From Microstegium vimineum (Eukaryota > Streptophyta > Magnoliopsida > Poales > Poaceae): DNA of 64,000 nucleotides. Each line of letters opens with the position of its first letter. Position 1 is the first letter of the stretch. Positions 1 to 10,798 of this stretch are shown piece by piece. Location: NCBI GenBank assembly GCA_022036555.1, contig CM039139.1:6662924-6726923 (forward strand), read 5' to 3'. A program made the translations under genes and the position numbers. A model generated the notes under the pieces. That model had not been told where the DNA came from. It worked only from the letters and a program-made list of their open reading frames with translations, and made no database searches.

Positions 1-2263
1 CCGGATGGTTTTCCTGCGGAATTCTATCAAGTGTTCTGGGGGATCATCAAAGGGGACCTTCTTTGCCTTTTCAGCGATCTCCATAGGGAGGCCCTAGATC
101 TCCACATCCTGAATTTCAGAATTATTACACAAATTCCAAAAATTCAGAATGCTACAAAGATTCAGCAATACAAACCAATTTGTGTCTTGAATGTGAGCTT
201 CAAGATTTTCACTAAAGTGGGTACGAATAGATTAAATATGGTAGTTAAAACGGTGGTGAGCCCCACGCAGACTGCCTTCATGCCCGGCAGGAATATCATG
301 GAAGGTGTAGTGATCCTGCATGAGACCATCCATGAGCTTCACACTAAAAAATTGGATGGTATTATTTTCAAAATATACTTTGAAAAGGCTTATGATAAAG
401 TCAAGTGACCTTTCTTACAGCAAACTTTAAGTATGAAAGGTCTATCCACTACTTGGTGTAGGTGGGTGGCTACTATGGTCACAGGAGGAAGTGTAGGGAT
501 CAAAGTCAATGACGATATTGGATCCTACTTCCAAACCAGGCGCGGCCTCAGGCAGGGCGATCCTATGTCGCCAATTTTATTCAACATTGTTGCGGATATG
601 CTAGCTCTACTTATTAATAGAGCAAAAGCAGACGGTCAGATAAGAGGGCCATTCCCCACCTGATTGATGGGGGGCTATCGATCCTTCAATATGCACATGA
701 CACAGTTATTTTTATGGATCATGACCCTCAGCAAGAAAAGAATTTAAAACTCTTGTTATGCGCTTTCGAACAGTTATCTGTGCTAAAAATCAATTTCCAC
801 AAGAGCGAGATTTTCTGCTATGGGGCAGCTAAAGAGATGGAACCTTATTATACTAGTCTCTTTGGGTGTAATGCAGGGAAATACCCCTTCAGATATCTAG
901 GGATCCCAATGCACCATAGACAGCTCCTGAATTCGGAATGGAGAAAGGTTGAAGAACGATTTCAACATAAACTCTCTTGTTAGAAAGCAAAGTACTTGTC
1001 TTATGGCGGAAGATTAATTCTACTAAATTCTGTCTTAAGCAGTCTACCCATGTTTATGATGTCCTTCTTTGAGATCCCTAAAGAGGTACTAAAAAACCTT
1101 GATCATTTTAGATCAAGATTCTTTTGGCAAGGATCTACCGACAAACATAAATATAGACTTGTCAAATGGGACATTCTATGTTGTCCCAAGGATGAAGGGG
1201 TCTAGGTATTTTAGAGTTACAATTACAAAATAAATGCCTATTGGCTAAATGGTTGGTTAATCTTCTTAACACCGACGGCACGTGGCAGTCCATACTGACG
1301 AACAAATACCTTCGTTCGAAAACCCTAACCCAAGTTACGGCCAAACCCAATGATTCTCATTTTTGGAGGGGCCTCATGCGCATTAAAGATGAGGTATTGG
1401 CTAAAGGTTCTTTCGATATTAAAGATGGGGCCAACACGAGATTCTGGGAGGACACATGGGTAGGAGATAAGCCTCTAAAATTTCAATACCCTTCTCTTTT
1501 TAATATAGTACGTGATAGCCATGCAACTGTATCGAAGGTGTTTGTCTCCACGCCTTTAAACATCTGCTTTCGTAGGGCACTGGTGGGAAATAAACTGTTA
1601 GATTGGCTTAATTTAGTGGCTCAGATTTCACATGTTGATTTGGTAGGGGGTCCGAATTTCTTTAGATGGAATTTAACCAAATCTGGGTTATTTTCTGTCT
1701 GATCGTTGTATCTCCATCTCATTGATACACATTTTTCTTTCCCGAGTAAGAAACTCTGAAAAATAAAAATCCCTCTAAAGATTAAAATCTTTCTGTGGTT
1801 TCTACAAAGGAGAGTGGTCTTAACCAAGGACAACCTCTTTAGGAGAAACTGGAAAAGGAGTCAGAAGTGTATTTGTTGTAATATGAATGAGACTATTCAA
1901 CATTTATTCATCGATTGCTCATTCTCCAAAGTAATTTGGAGGATGATTTTTTTGCTACTAATTTAACTCCACCAAGATCTATAAGCCACATGTTCGGTTC
2001 TTGGCTTCAGAATCAACACAAAGAGCTTAGAGTGTTGATCTGGGTTGGGGTGGCTGCAATTTGCTGGGCCATCTGGCGTTGCCGGAACGATGTGATTTTT
2101 AACAAAATAAAAAATAACTCTTTTACGCAGGTTATTTTCAGGAACGCATATTGGCTTCGCTTCTAGGCCCAGTTGCAGCGTGATGAGCAGGCCAAGGACA
2201 TCCTTTCGTCGATAAGCAAGAGATTAGAGACAATTGCTTTAGATTTTTTAAATAAAAGGTAGA
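1..2263 (+). pseudogene. LINE ORF2 remnant: reverse transcriptase plus C-terminal zinc-knuckle region
   Basis: The order of motifs is that of plant L1 ORF2. PDGFPAEFYQ is at 1-30, the conserved GLRQGDPMSP block at about 544-573, the catalytic box at about 690-705, RYLGIPM at about 892-912, and a linker and zf-RVT-like region from 1241. Its CICC..HLF..C cysteine/histidine cluster is near 1867-1920. The last readable segment ends RLETIALDFLNKR before a stop near 2263. Stops or frame changes fall near 406, 664, 984, 1205 and 1702. The catalytic box reads YAHD instead of YADD, so the first catalytic Asp is lost. Family assignment is by motif recognition. No function remains. Confidence 0.85.
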
Positions 2264-2413
2264 ATCAGTTGTACTGTTTGCTCTAGTATCCTTGGTCATT
2301 GTAAGACCATGACTTGTTCTTTCGATTTTGGAGTTTTGAGTTCTGTAAGTGTGGGTTGTGTACATCCACGGATGTAGAGGTCGGATATTGTTTTGATATC
2401 CATTATTAAAAAA
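1..2413 (+). mobile_element. L1-type LINE (non-LTR retrotransposon), 5'-truncated by window edge
   Basis: The window opens inside the reverse transcriptase of an L1-clade LINE and runs to its 3' end. After the last coding segment (about 2263) comes a short 3' UTR containing a TGTGTACATCC..GGATGTAGAGG block, ending near 2413 in a short A-run. The same 3' UTR block and tail recur in the remnant that ends near 11840, so the two belong to one family. The element is inactive because the reading frame is broken many times. No target-site duplication could be assessed because the 5' end lies outside the window. Confidence 0.85.
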
Positions 2414-3216
2414 CACTTTTTGTGGAGCCGGGAGAGTATTCTTTATTGCCAATGTACAAAATGGAATTAAACGAAATAGACACGAGTTGCATTATTGTTC
2501 AAAGCGTAGATGTAATTGGCGCGACAAATTCGCTGGAGTACAATAAACTAGTAAGTACTAAGTAGCACGTGAAATGCCTGTGATGAGCATGGTGTTTATC
2601 TCTACGAACTTGTTTGTTTTTCAAAGATATGCACTGTACTGTACCATACAATGGATCTGAAGACCTTCAGAATTTGGGCGTAAAGGCATGCTGTACGCAT
2701 ATTTGTCAGGTTAGTCGTTTCTTCCCTGCTTCGGCGAAGGATGAGTGAACGACGAAGCTCTGGCCCCGAAAGTGCAGTGACCTAAAACTACTTTCGGAGA
2801 TCATCATGGTTCCTACTTCCTAGGACTGCGCGAACAAAGCGAAGCAGCTGAAAAGCCCGGCCGAAACCAGATTATTCCAGAATGATGCTGCCCACTGCCC
2901 ACAGCCACAGGACGAAACCAGCCGCTTGCTAGCTCTGAGAGCTGCTGGTAGCCCAGGCTCGAAAGATGACTTGTGAAAATGACAGTGCAATTCGCAAAAG
3001 GAGGGAGGGCACAAAAGTGGGAAGCGTCAGTGCGGGGGGAGGCGAAATTCCAAACTTGGCGTTCCTTCTTCCGGACAGATCGTGAATCCCTCGAGGCCTC
3101 ACATCACATCAGAGATCTTTAATGGCAATGCTGAAAGCAACCCCTCTGATGGCTGATGCTTGCCGGCCGGCCCTAGGGTCTGGGAGGAACAGAGCAGAAC
3201 AGACTACTCCTCTGAC
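2414..3216. other. Spacer, nothing recognised
   Basis: No conserved protein, RNA gene or clear repeat was seen. The short open frames here have no recognisable domain or convincing codon pattern. Confidence 0.4.
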
Positions 3217-3313
3217 GGCCTGTTTGGAACGTGTTTTTTCCTGGTGAAAATAAACTGTTTCCTATAAAATTTCTGCACAATTTCTGTAAAATTTCTGCGT
3301 TCTAAACAGGTCC
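3217..3313. mobile_element. Short MITE-like element with terminal inverted repeats
   Basis: A 97-bp AT-rich sequence is bounded by imperfect inverted repeats of about 15 bp, GGCCTGTTTGGAACG on the left and the complement of GGACCTGTTTAGAACG on the right. The interior contains the phrase AATTTCTG twice. The superfamily is not assigned because no clean target duplication is visible. Confidence 0.5.
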
Positions 3314-3616
3314 TGAATCTTTGACAATCTAGCTCAAAGAAAAGAATCTTATTAATTCTATGTATACATGCTCCTGTTTCTGCAAGTTGATTGATTTATT
3401 AAGTAATTTGGATTAATTCCCTTCTAAATTCGTAGCACGTGCATATATAAAGCTTTGTGAAGTGATTTGGGAAACTGATGAAGCGCCGTGCGTGAACAGC
3501 TAGTAGTGCTCGCTTCTGAATTCCGTGAGTGATGTATCGCACGCTTTCACGTGAGTTGTGGGTAGGTAGATAGATTGCTCGTTCAATCTTCGTCAAACTT
3601 TAGTCAAAATAAAATA

Positions 3617-3718
3617 CTCCCTCAGTTCAAAAAAAAAATCGTAATTCTAGTTATGAATCTGGATATATACGTGTCCAGATTCATAGCTAAAATTATAATT
3701 TTTTTTTGGGACGGAAGC
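3617..3718. mobile_element. Stowaway-like MITE (Tc1/Mariner type)
   Basis: The left end CTCCCTCAGTTC follows a TA dinucleotide (3615-3616). The right end GGGACGGAAGC precedes TA (3719-3720). The interior is largely palindromic (ATGAATCTGGA/TCCAGATTCAT around 3654-3684). The terminal sequence and TA duplication are the signature of Stowaway elements. Confidence 0.7.
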
Positions 3719-3889
3719 TACCACCCCCTCCAAGCTACTCTCGAGAGTCGAGACAAATGAATGATCGAGTACACGTAAGAAAAAAACTGTTTGTTTCGTA
3801 AGACAGAGACAGAACTTTGTATATATAAATCAAAAGAGGAGGAAAGAAAAGAACAGGGGAAGAGAGTAGAGAGAGACGCACGTTAATTG

Positions 3890-4290
3890 ATCGCTTAACC
3901 CTCCAACTCATGCAAATTTTATTCGACCACAATATACCATCACATCCATCAGACCGTAACAGCATTCCATTACAGTAGCAGCAATGGCAGCGCACACCAC
4001 AACCCATGGCTCAACAAACTACTATTTCCACGCACACGACACGATCACACGAGCTAGTAACTGGTACAAGAGTCCGGAACCTCACAGGTGACAGACAGCA
4101 CGGACCAGTTCAGTGCAGTTCAGTCCAGTCCATACGCAATCGTCATTAGTACGTTTTCACTGACTGGCTCTGAGTACATACTACGACTAGATTATTTATG
4201 CAGCAACAATTTGGAATTTTTTTAGGATTTTAATACGGTTGCTGCAATGAAGGGTAGATCGATCTTGATTCTTGCGGGTCTCTAGTCTCT
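3890..4290 (-). other. Probable 3' UTR of the WI12-family gene
   Basis: This is non-coding sequence directly downstream (minus strand) of the WI12-family stop codon. A plant-type AATAAAA polyadenylation motif is present on the minus strand near 3917-3923. The extent is inferred, since no transcript data are available. Confidence 0.35.
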
Positions 4291-4905
4291 TCAGATGGCG
4301 AGGACGAGGCCTGGCAGCGACTTGTGCGCGCTGTCGGCGCGGCGGCTCTGCCACAGGCACTTGGGCCCTGCAGCTGCAGAGGAGGACGACGCGGAAGAGG
4401 AGGAGGAGGCAGCGTCCTGCTGCTTTAGCGGAGTGCCCACAATGTCAGATTTCTTGGTGGAGGCGGCGGCGGCGCCGGAGAGGAGGGTGACGGTGAGGTC
4501 GGTGTTGAAGTACTCCCTGAGCTGGGTGATCACCCCATCGGGCCCCACGGTCCAGGCGTGCACCCAGTAGAGCTGGCGCGCGTCGTCGGCGCCCTCGGCG
4601 ATGACGGTGGACCCGAAGGCGTCGACGGAGCGCGGGGAGAAGACGAACCCGCCGCCGCCGCGGTTCTGCTTGTCCGCGCCGGTGAGGAGGCGCATCATGT
4701 GCTGGCGCGCGGGGGGCCCATGGAACCACCACTCGAGGTCGGGCGCCAGCAGCTCCTGCGCCCGGCGCGCGTCGCGGGCGTTGAGCGCCTCGTACAGCCG
4801 CAGCACCAGGAAGCGGTTGCGCTGCTCCGCCGACTCCCCGCCGGCGAACGCCGCCGCCGCGTCCAGCTCCGCCGTCTCGTGTGGGCGCGGCGACGCCGCC
4901 GCCGC
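4291..4905 (-). CDS. Wound-induced protein WI12 family (SnoaL/NTF2-like), start codon missing
   Basis: The readable frame gives about 200 residues. A conserved core starts with RLYEALNARD, continues through LEWWFHGPP, MMRLLTG, SVDAFGSTVIAEG and YWVHAWTVGPDGVITQLREY, and ends with FNTDLTV. This order is typical of the plant wound-induced/senescence-associated WI12 family (WUN1-like, SnoaL-like fold). The C-terminal 50 residues are a Ser/Ala-rich tail. The family responds to wounding, salt and senescence, but its biochemical activity is not settled. The frame is open upstream to about 4926, where it meets a TAG, yet it contains no ATG. The first ATG in frame is at 4698, inside the conserved core. 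The coordinate 4905 marks the Ala run where a start would be expected from homologue length. The start codon may have been lost, or an upstream exon is unseen. The stop at 4291 is secure. Confidence 0.75.
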   Translation of the reverse strand, partial: AAAASPRPHETAELDAAAAFAGGESAEQRNRFLVLRLYEALNARDARRAQELLAPDLEWWFHGPPARQHMMRLLTGADKQNRGGGGFVFSPRSVDAFGSTVIAEGADDARQLYWVHAWTVGPDGVITQLREYFNTDLTVTLLSGAAAASTKKSDIVGTPLKQQDAASSSSSASSSSAAAGPKCLWQSRRADSAHKSLPGLVLAI

Positions 4906-5087
4906 TCCCTGACCTCGAGGGGTAGCCAGCTAGCTCCTGCCGCGTCGGCCTCCCCGATCCGATCCGGTCCGATGCCCCGCTCCGCTCGAGGCTGTGGCTT
5001 TGAGAAACTGTCGAGCAGCCTCTGCAACGGAAATGGCTGGATCGGATGTGCTGTCTGCTGTGGGCTGTGGTGAGGCGGCCGGGGTGG

Positions 5088-5095
5088 TTTATATA
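5088..5095 (-). promoter_or_regulatory. TATA box of the WI12-family gene
   Basis: On the minus strand the sequence reads CTCTATATAAACC, a good plant TATA box. It lies about 180 bp upstream of the expected start region, implying transcription from about 5060 and a GC-rich leader of about 150 bases. The assignment is inferred from position and motif. Confidence 0.6.
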
Positions 5096-5100
5096 GAGGA

Positions 5101-6580
5101 GGAGCGCCGCGCCCGCCGCGGCCCGCGGCTAAGCTAAGCGTTAGATTAGCATCTAGGTCCTCGCAGTTTGGAAATTGTGATGTAAAATCCTCTGTTGTCT
5201 CTGTATCTACGTCTCTGTCATCTTTGACCGTCGCAGTCTGGGGGGCTGAGATATCTTGAGATTTTAGCGGGGATTAACAGCGAAATCAGATACCGGGACG
5301 CGTTAGTACAGGTGTCATGTTAGTTTATTTCAATTGATTTATCTGATATGAAAATAATACTTATATTTTTTTTTCTAAAAAACACTATCAGAATTTATCA
5401 GCGGCAGAAACTATAAATCGAATAGATATAGGAGGATGATGAAAACACGCTAGCTTTCCAATGGAAAATGTGCCCGAGGAACTAATGGTGAGCAGCTACT
5501 GTGGCGTTGCAAAAGTTATTTCTTTGAGAAAATGACACTCGATGACACTGTTTTACTCACGTGTTTGTAGAGTGCGCCCATTCCTAGTTTTTTAAACAGG
5601 TGTGTAATATGGGTTTTCCTTTTTGAACATTGTGATATGGTTTTCAGATAGTGGCGAATTTGTAATTGAATCGAAACAGGCGAACAGCAGATATCAGGAG
5701 AGAAAGCAGTCGGAAGGACTGCAGAAACGGATCCATTTTTGTTTTGTTTTGCCCCCACGAAACAGCGCGGCAGCGGGCAGCGGCCGAGGGACGATGATGC
5801 ACGTGAGGTCATGGGCACAACTTCGGGGCATGCGCATCCATCGCAAGCCAGGCCTGCGGACTCGTCCCTCGGTGCAGAGCCGCGGCCTGCGGGTGTCGTC
5901 GAGGGCAGGCCGGGCGTGCGCTCCCCGTGCGGAGTGGGCAGTGGCCTGGCGTCAGAGTGCGCGACGCGAGCACTGGCGCTCCACGCGCCACGGCAGCAGC
6001 TCTCGCAACTTTTCTGCTGCTAGCCTGGCATGCGGCGTGGGCGTTGTCAGCTCAGTTGCCACCGCTCGTCTTGTCTGCATCTGGGGGCGAGGCGATCGGG
6101 GGAGGGCAGAGGCCGAGCTGCTCCGTGCCGTGGTGGCGTGTGCGTGTCACTGGCCGGATCCCTGGCTGTACCGGTCGAGAGCACTGCGCGCGACACACAA
6201 GCCACCAAAGAATCATATCCGCTTGCATTGGCATTGGCAGCGTCGTTTTCGATACGTTGGTTGGTTGGTGCGTGTGCATGCCTCCGCAAATTTCCTTTTT
6301 CTTTAAGAGCACTGACAAACTGGTCGCAGACATATCCGCCAATTTTAACACGAGTGATGACCGAAGCAAAGGTCAACAGGGTAAGATGTTTTAGTTTTTA
6401 ACCATGTGCAACAATAATTATTTGAATCTGATCATATTTAATGTGCAGATGCACTGAAGAACAAGTGAATCTAGACGTTCACTGTTGCTCATAGAACGAC
6501 TAACATAAGGAGACAAAGGGAGCACTCTGCATCAGCGCTTCGTGACGACACAATGAATGTGACTTGTAATCTCATGAGAT
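5101..6580. other. Spacer with a GC-rich block, no gene recognised
   Basis: The sequence contains a GC-rich block at about 5755-6180 with overlapping open frames on both strands. Their translations are Arg/Ala/Ser-rich with no domain, as expected for chance frames in GC-rich DNA. Confidence 0.35.
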
Positions 6581-6860
6581 ATGAGAATACATAGGTTTGG
6601 ATGCCACCTCGAGAGCGAATGTAGGCTTACAGCGTAACAGAGAGAGAATGTGGTATATACACCTAAAAGTAAAGACAGAAGAAAGAGAAGAAAAAAAAGA
6701 CTATTAGAGCTTTTTCACAAAGTGAATCAGCTAGAAGTCTCACAAGCCATGAGAACACGTAGGTTCGGATGCCACCTAGATAATAAATTCAGGCTCACAG
6801 TTACTGGGTGACAAAAAGAGAATGTGATCCATGAAACTAAAAGTAAAGATACAAGGACAA
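6581..6860. repeat. Two diverged direct repeats, period about 168 bp
   Basis: A segment beginning ATGAGAATACATAGG at 6581 recurs in diverged form at 6749. Both copies contain GGATGCCACCT, then CTTACAG or CTCACAG, then AGAGAATGTG and AAAAGTAAAGA. Its origin is unknown. Confidence 0.55.
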
Positions 6861-7204
6861 AAAGGAAAAGAGATGATGGAACCAAACAATAAAAGGATGC
6901 TTGTGCCTTGCGTTGAGAATTTTGGTATCTAAACTGGGTCAAAGCTTTTGACCTGAGGATAACAAGAAGTACTCCATGTGTTGTTGTTGCCCGGCCCCTT
7001 ACCATAAGTCTACCTAGAGCACACCCAACACTTCATAAGCTTAGCTATGTTCGAACACTACCGTGTATAGATGGTCTAAAGTTGTCAGTGCTTGCCCTAG
7101 CGGCCTAGCCCGAGGAGAGAGAACATGGAGCCTAATATGAAAGCTACAAGCATTAGAGGGAAATTTTGGAAGGAGAAATATTATCATGGAACCATAGAGA
7201 GAAA

Positions 7205-7655
7205 CGAGGAATGTTATTTTAGGACCACAAAGCAAAAGTAGTGCAATATGCAACACGTGAATAGTAGTCCTAGATATCTATTTCTACATGATGTGAATCG
7301 TTTTGCATGAGGCTAACACTCATATGTGTCTGCGTCATGTATAGTCCAAGAAGAAAGAACATGGAGACCTTAAGATGAAAGCGACAGACAAGAAAGAGAA
7401 ACCTATCTAGCTAAAAAGAAGAAATATTATCTCAAGCGGTACCAAAGCAAAATTACTTTGATATGCAACATGTCAACAGTAGTCTTAAATATCCATAGTC
7501 CTATAACCGTAGAAGTTTTATCTTGGTACCACAAAGCAAAGGTATTCCGGTATGCAATATGTGAACAGTAGTCTTAAATATCTATAGTCCTCCCATAGAA
7601 AAGTTATCTTGGTACCACAAAGCAAAGGTACTCTCATATGCAACATGTAATTATA
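7205..7655. repeat. Degenerate tandem repeats with a GGTACCACAAAGCAAAGGTA core
   Basis: Units beginning (GG)TACCACAAAGCAAA and running through ATATGCAACATGTGAACAG and AGTCTTAAATATC recur near 7212, 7438, 7527 and 7612. The last three are spaced about 85-90 bp. The first is separated by about 140 bp of other sequence. No coding content was seen. Confidence 0.6.
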
Positions 7656-8370
7656 GAAGGCCTAATTAAATATAGGTTCCTACCTAGCGTGAATCCTTTT
7701 ACATGAGGTGAGGCTAACATTCATGTGTAGTTGCCTAACTCGCTATACACATAAGTCGACACCTCCTCAAGTGTGATCTAACTCAATATAAAAGAAGAAG
7801 TATGATAGATAAGGGCTATCCATACCTTATATATTGTGCTATATCGTTGTTAGTTTTTGCGGTGAGAGTGAACCACCTAGCACCTTAGGTATCCTCTAGA
7901 TATTCACATCTATGGCTAGCAGCCCTCCGCAATCGTCAATATCAGACGTCCGACTTGGAATGTATCACTGTATCTGTAGCAGTACTAGATCAAGTCGTTC
8001 CACTTACCTACAACTATAACCTACAAGGAATTCTATCCCTCGCTCGGCCATGCTACGATGCACGGATGACGTGTGAGCGCAAACAAGAGTTCTTTCGGAA
8101 AGTAAACTGCTGGTTGCTTGTGTGAGGGTAGTAAACACTGATCGGCCCCCAATTGGTAAAACTAAAGCCGGGGCGATGCGGCAACGCCACATGCCCCACT
8201 AGCTGCAGCTAGCCTGCAGGAGTAAGTGCGCATTATTATTGCCGCTAATTTAACAATCCGTATCGGGCCGGGGCAGATACTTTGGCTTCTCACATTATCC
8301 AAAAAAAAGTAAACTTCGCATGGGTTCAACTGATCAACATCAGATCAGCTCATGTGAGGTCCAATTTGCC
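7656..8370. other. Spacer, nothing recognised
   Basis: No domain-bearing frame, RNA gene or clear repeat was identified in this stretch. Confidence 0.35.
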
Positions 8371-8625
8371 CCTCTGTCCCTAAATAGATATCATTCTCGC
8401 TTCCTGAAAAGTTAACGTTTTCAAAATACCGGTAATTATATATTAAAAAATATAAATAATTATGTTAAATAATTAGTATTATCGGAAATATCTTTAAGTC
8501 TAATTTTTTAACAAATTTATTTGGAGATATAAATGTTGCATATATTTTTTATAAATTTAATTAAAGTTGAAAAAATTTAAGGTAGACGTATCCCATAACA
8601 TCATCTTTTCTGTAACAGAGGGAGT
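8371..8625 (+). mobile_element. Stowaway-like MITE, family member 1
   Basis: The ends are CCTCTGTCCCTAAATA and, on the right, CTGTAACAGAGGGAG followed by TA. The interior carries the block TCTAATTTTTTAACAAATTT followed by ATTTGG. That block recurs at 12597-12622 and, inverted, near 49790-49815, so this is one of three related copies in the window. Confidence 0.65.
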
Positions 8626-9516
8626 AGGTACGTACGTCCGCGATCGAGAGAGAGGCTGCTGTCAGCTCAGTGATGTCCATACCATCGCGCACCCGTCGCT
8701 GTCAGCAGTTAGGCCGAGCTCTGTTTAATTTGTTCGAGCTGTGTGAATCGCGCGCCGTCTGCAATGCAATGCGGCCCGTGAGCGCCTCCATTAGCCACTA
8801 GCCAGGGTCACCACACGGCGTTGGCTGGCCGCTGCGGCCACCATTTCGCGGCATCAGGAGCTATCGGTCACACTGAGCATGTCGCCACGGTGGTCGGCGG
8901 GAAAAAGGAGGCCGGAAAGCAGCTCAGCAGTGCAGGTTATCCGCATATCCTGATCGGCGCCACCGCCGCCCTCCCCGTCCCCAGCCACCAACCACCAACA
9001 GCGATCTCGGTGCCTGCGTTTGGCTTTGTACGTAGTACTCCACTCTGCTACTCGCTCCACCAGCCAACAAAGATAAGGACTGGAGTGCAGTTAAAAATGG
9101 CGATGGCTGTGTTACTTTGCCCGTGATGGCAAGAGGAGGTTGGACACAATACAGTAATCGCTGCCAAATCGGTCGGGTTGCCGGCAATTGCGTCGTGGCA
9201 ATGCCCATATTCAATTCGGATGGTCGGTGACGTCGGCGTACAATACGGGATAGAGACACCGTCCATTTGACTTGTGTCCAGACAGTTATTAATTTGCACC
9301 TGAATTTCTCCATTTCGCTTCAGCGTACATCAGCATAGACTGGTCTTTCTTTTTCTCTAGTGCTCAGCGTAGACTTCATTTATTTCTGAAGAAGCCAGCG
9401 TAGACTTGTTGAGTGGTATACCCGCATTTACTGTGCCAGAGAAAAAAAAATGTAACAAGTGGTGGTTTATTCAATTTCTCTAGTCATCTAGACATCTCTT
9501 TCTCCACGGTACGCAA
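8626..9516. other. Spacer, nothing recognised
   Basis: Open frames on both strands near 8821-9313 overlap each other and show no domain. No RNA gene or element was recognised. Confidence 0.35.
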
Positions 9517-10240
9517 CGTTTGGGCCAGCTTTGTTTTACGCACCGGAGGCTAGGCCAACTATAGAAAAACTCTCTCCCTTAATTATCGCAAAAATCAGTT
9601 TTTCTATAATTAATTCATAGCTGCAATTTGTGTAGTCCTATTTGGGTGAAATTTTCATGGTAGACTAATCATTGTGTTTTTGAGATGTAGTAAAAATTTG
9701 ATGCTCATTGGATCATATACGACTAAATTATAGAGTTATCTTCAGGTTTATATTTATTAAGTACTTTTAAATAGTTAAAAGTGTGTAAAAATAGAAAATA
9801 TGTGTTCTCTATGTAATATTATTATTGTTACGTCTTATATGAACACTTAACATAATCATGTCATCACAAAGAAAATTACACAGAGAATATATCTTTTCTA
9901 TTTTTACACATTTTTAATTATTTTAAAACTATTTAATAAGTATAAACCTGAATAAGTCTACATCGCAGTCATACATGATTCAATGAACATAAAATTTTAA
10001 CTAATACAATGATTAGTCCACCATTAAAATTTCACCACAATAAAGACACATAAACTCCAACTATGAATTAATCACAAAAAACATAGATCTAAAACTAGAG
10101 CGACTTTGTACTAAAACATACCATATAATATGTTTACTATGTAATAATCTATTCATGTGGAGACCAACAAAATTGGATTTTCTATTTTGATAATTTTTTT
10201 CAAAAGTTTTCTATGATTTTTTTAAAAAACCAGCCAAACG
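9517..10240. mobile_element. Large foldback (long inverted repeat) element
   Basis: The outer ends read CGTTTGGGCCAGC on the left and, complemented from the right, CGTTTGGCTGG. Inside, arms of about 220-235 bp (about 9600-9830 and 9865-10085) are imperfect reverse complements around a centre near 9845. Shared landmarks include TTAATTCATAG, GTGAAATTTT, GACTAATCATTGT, TCAGGTTTATA and GTGTAAAAATAGAAAA. This architecture fits a foldback MITE. The superfamily is not assigned. Confidence 0.7.
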
Positions 10241-10508
10241 AAAAAAAAGAAAAAACACCTAGAGAAACAGCCACGGGGGGTCTATGTCCTGTTTCAAAGG
10301 ATGGGGAGGAATTATGTCCTATCCTGTAGTTCAGAAAGGAAAACAATAACTTTTGCTGGCTGTCTTTTCTCTATTAGGCCGAACTTAGGGCCTGTTTTGT
10401 CATATGGGCCTCCGTTCTTACAATGAAAGTGAAATCGTGCTAGCTGCTGCAGGGCCAAACTTAGGGCCGACGTTGTAAAAGTTTTGTTAGAAAACAATTC
10501 GGACATTA

Positions 10509-10795
10509 GAGTATCTCCAAGAGTCTTTCTAAATCTCACTCTCTAAATCATCATTTGTAGAGTCATTTACATAAAAATCGTTTTGTATATCTTTTCATCT
10601 TCCAACAGCTTTTCTAAATCTCATGCATACTCTAGAGAGTCATTCTCGCCTTCTATATTTGGCTAGCGAAAAATCCGGAATAGAGAATGGTTATATCTAG
10701 AAGACCATTTAGATGAGCTGTTGGAGGGTACTTTTTCACCAAAATCTCTATTCCTAGCATATAAGAAGGATATGGAGAGTCTCTTGGAGATGCTC
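10509..10795. mobile_element. PIF/Harbinger (Tourist-type) MITE
   Basis: The termini are GAGTATCTCCAAGAGTC on the left and GAGTCTCTTGGAGATGCTC on the right, a near-perfect inverted pair. They are flanked by a 3-bp TTA duplication at 10506-10508 and 10796-10798. The end sequence and the TWA-type target duplication match the Harbinger superfamily. It lies inside LINE-derived sequence. Confidence 0.75.
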
Positions 10796-10798
10796 TTA

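Noticed and set aside
5623..6401. Overlapping open frames in a GC-rich block as a host gene
   Set aside because: Frames are open on both strands, with Arg/Ala/Ser-rich translations and no domain. Chance in GC-rich DNA is sufficient.
8821..9313. Open frames on both strands as coding
   Set aside because: Mutually overlapping frames without recognisable motifs or splice context.
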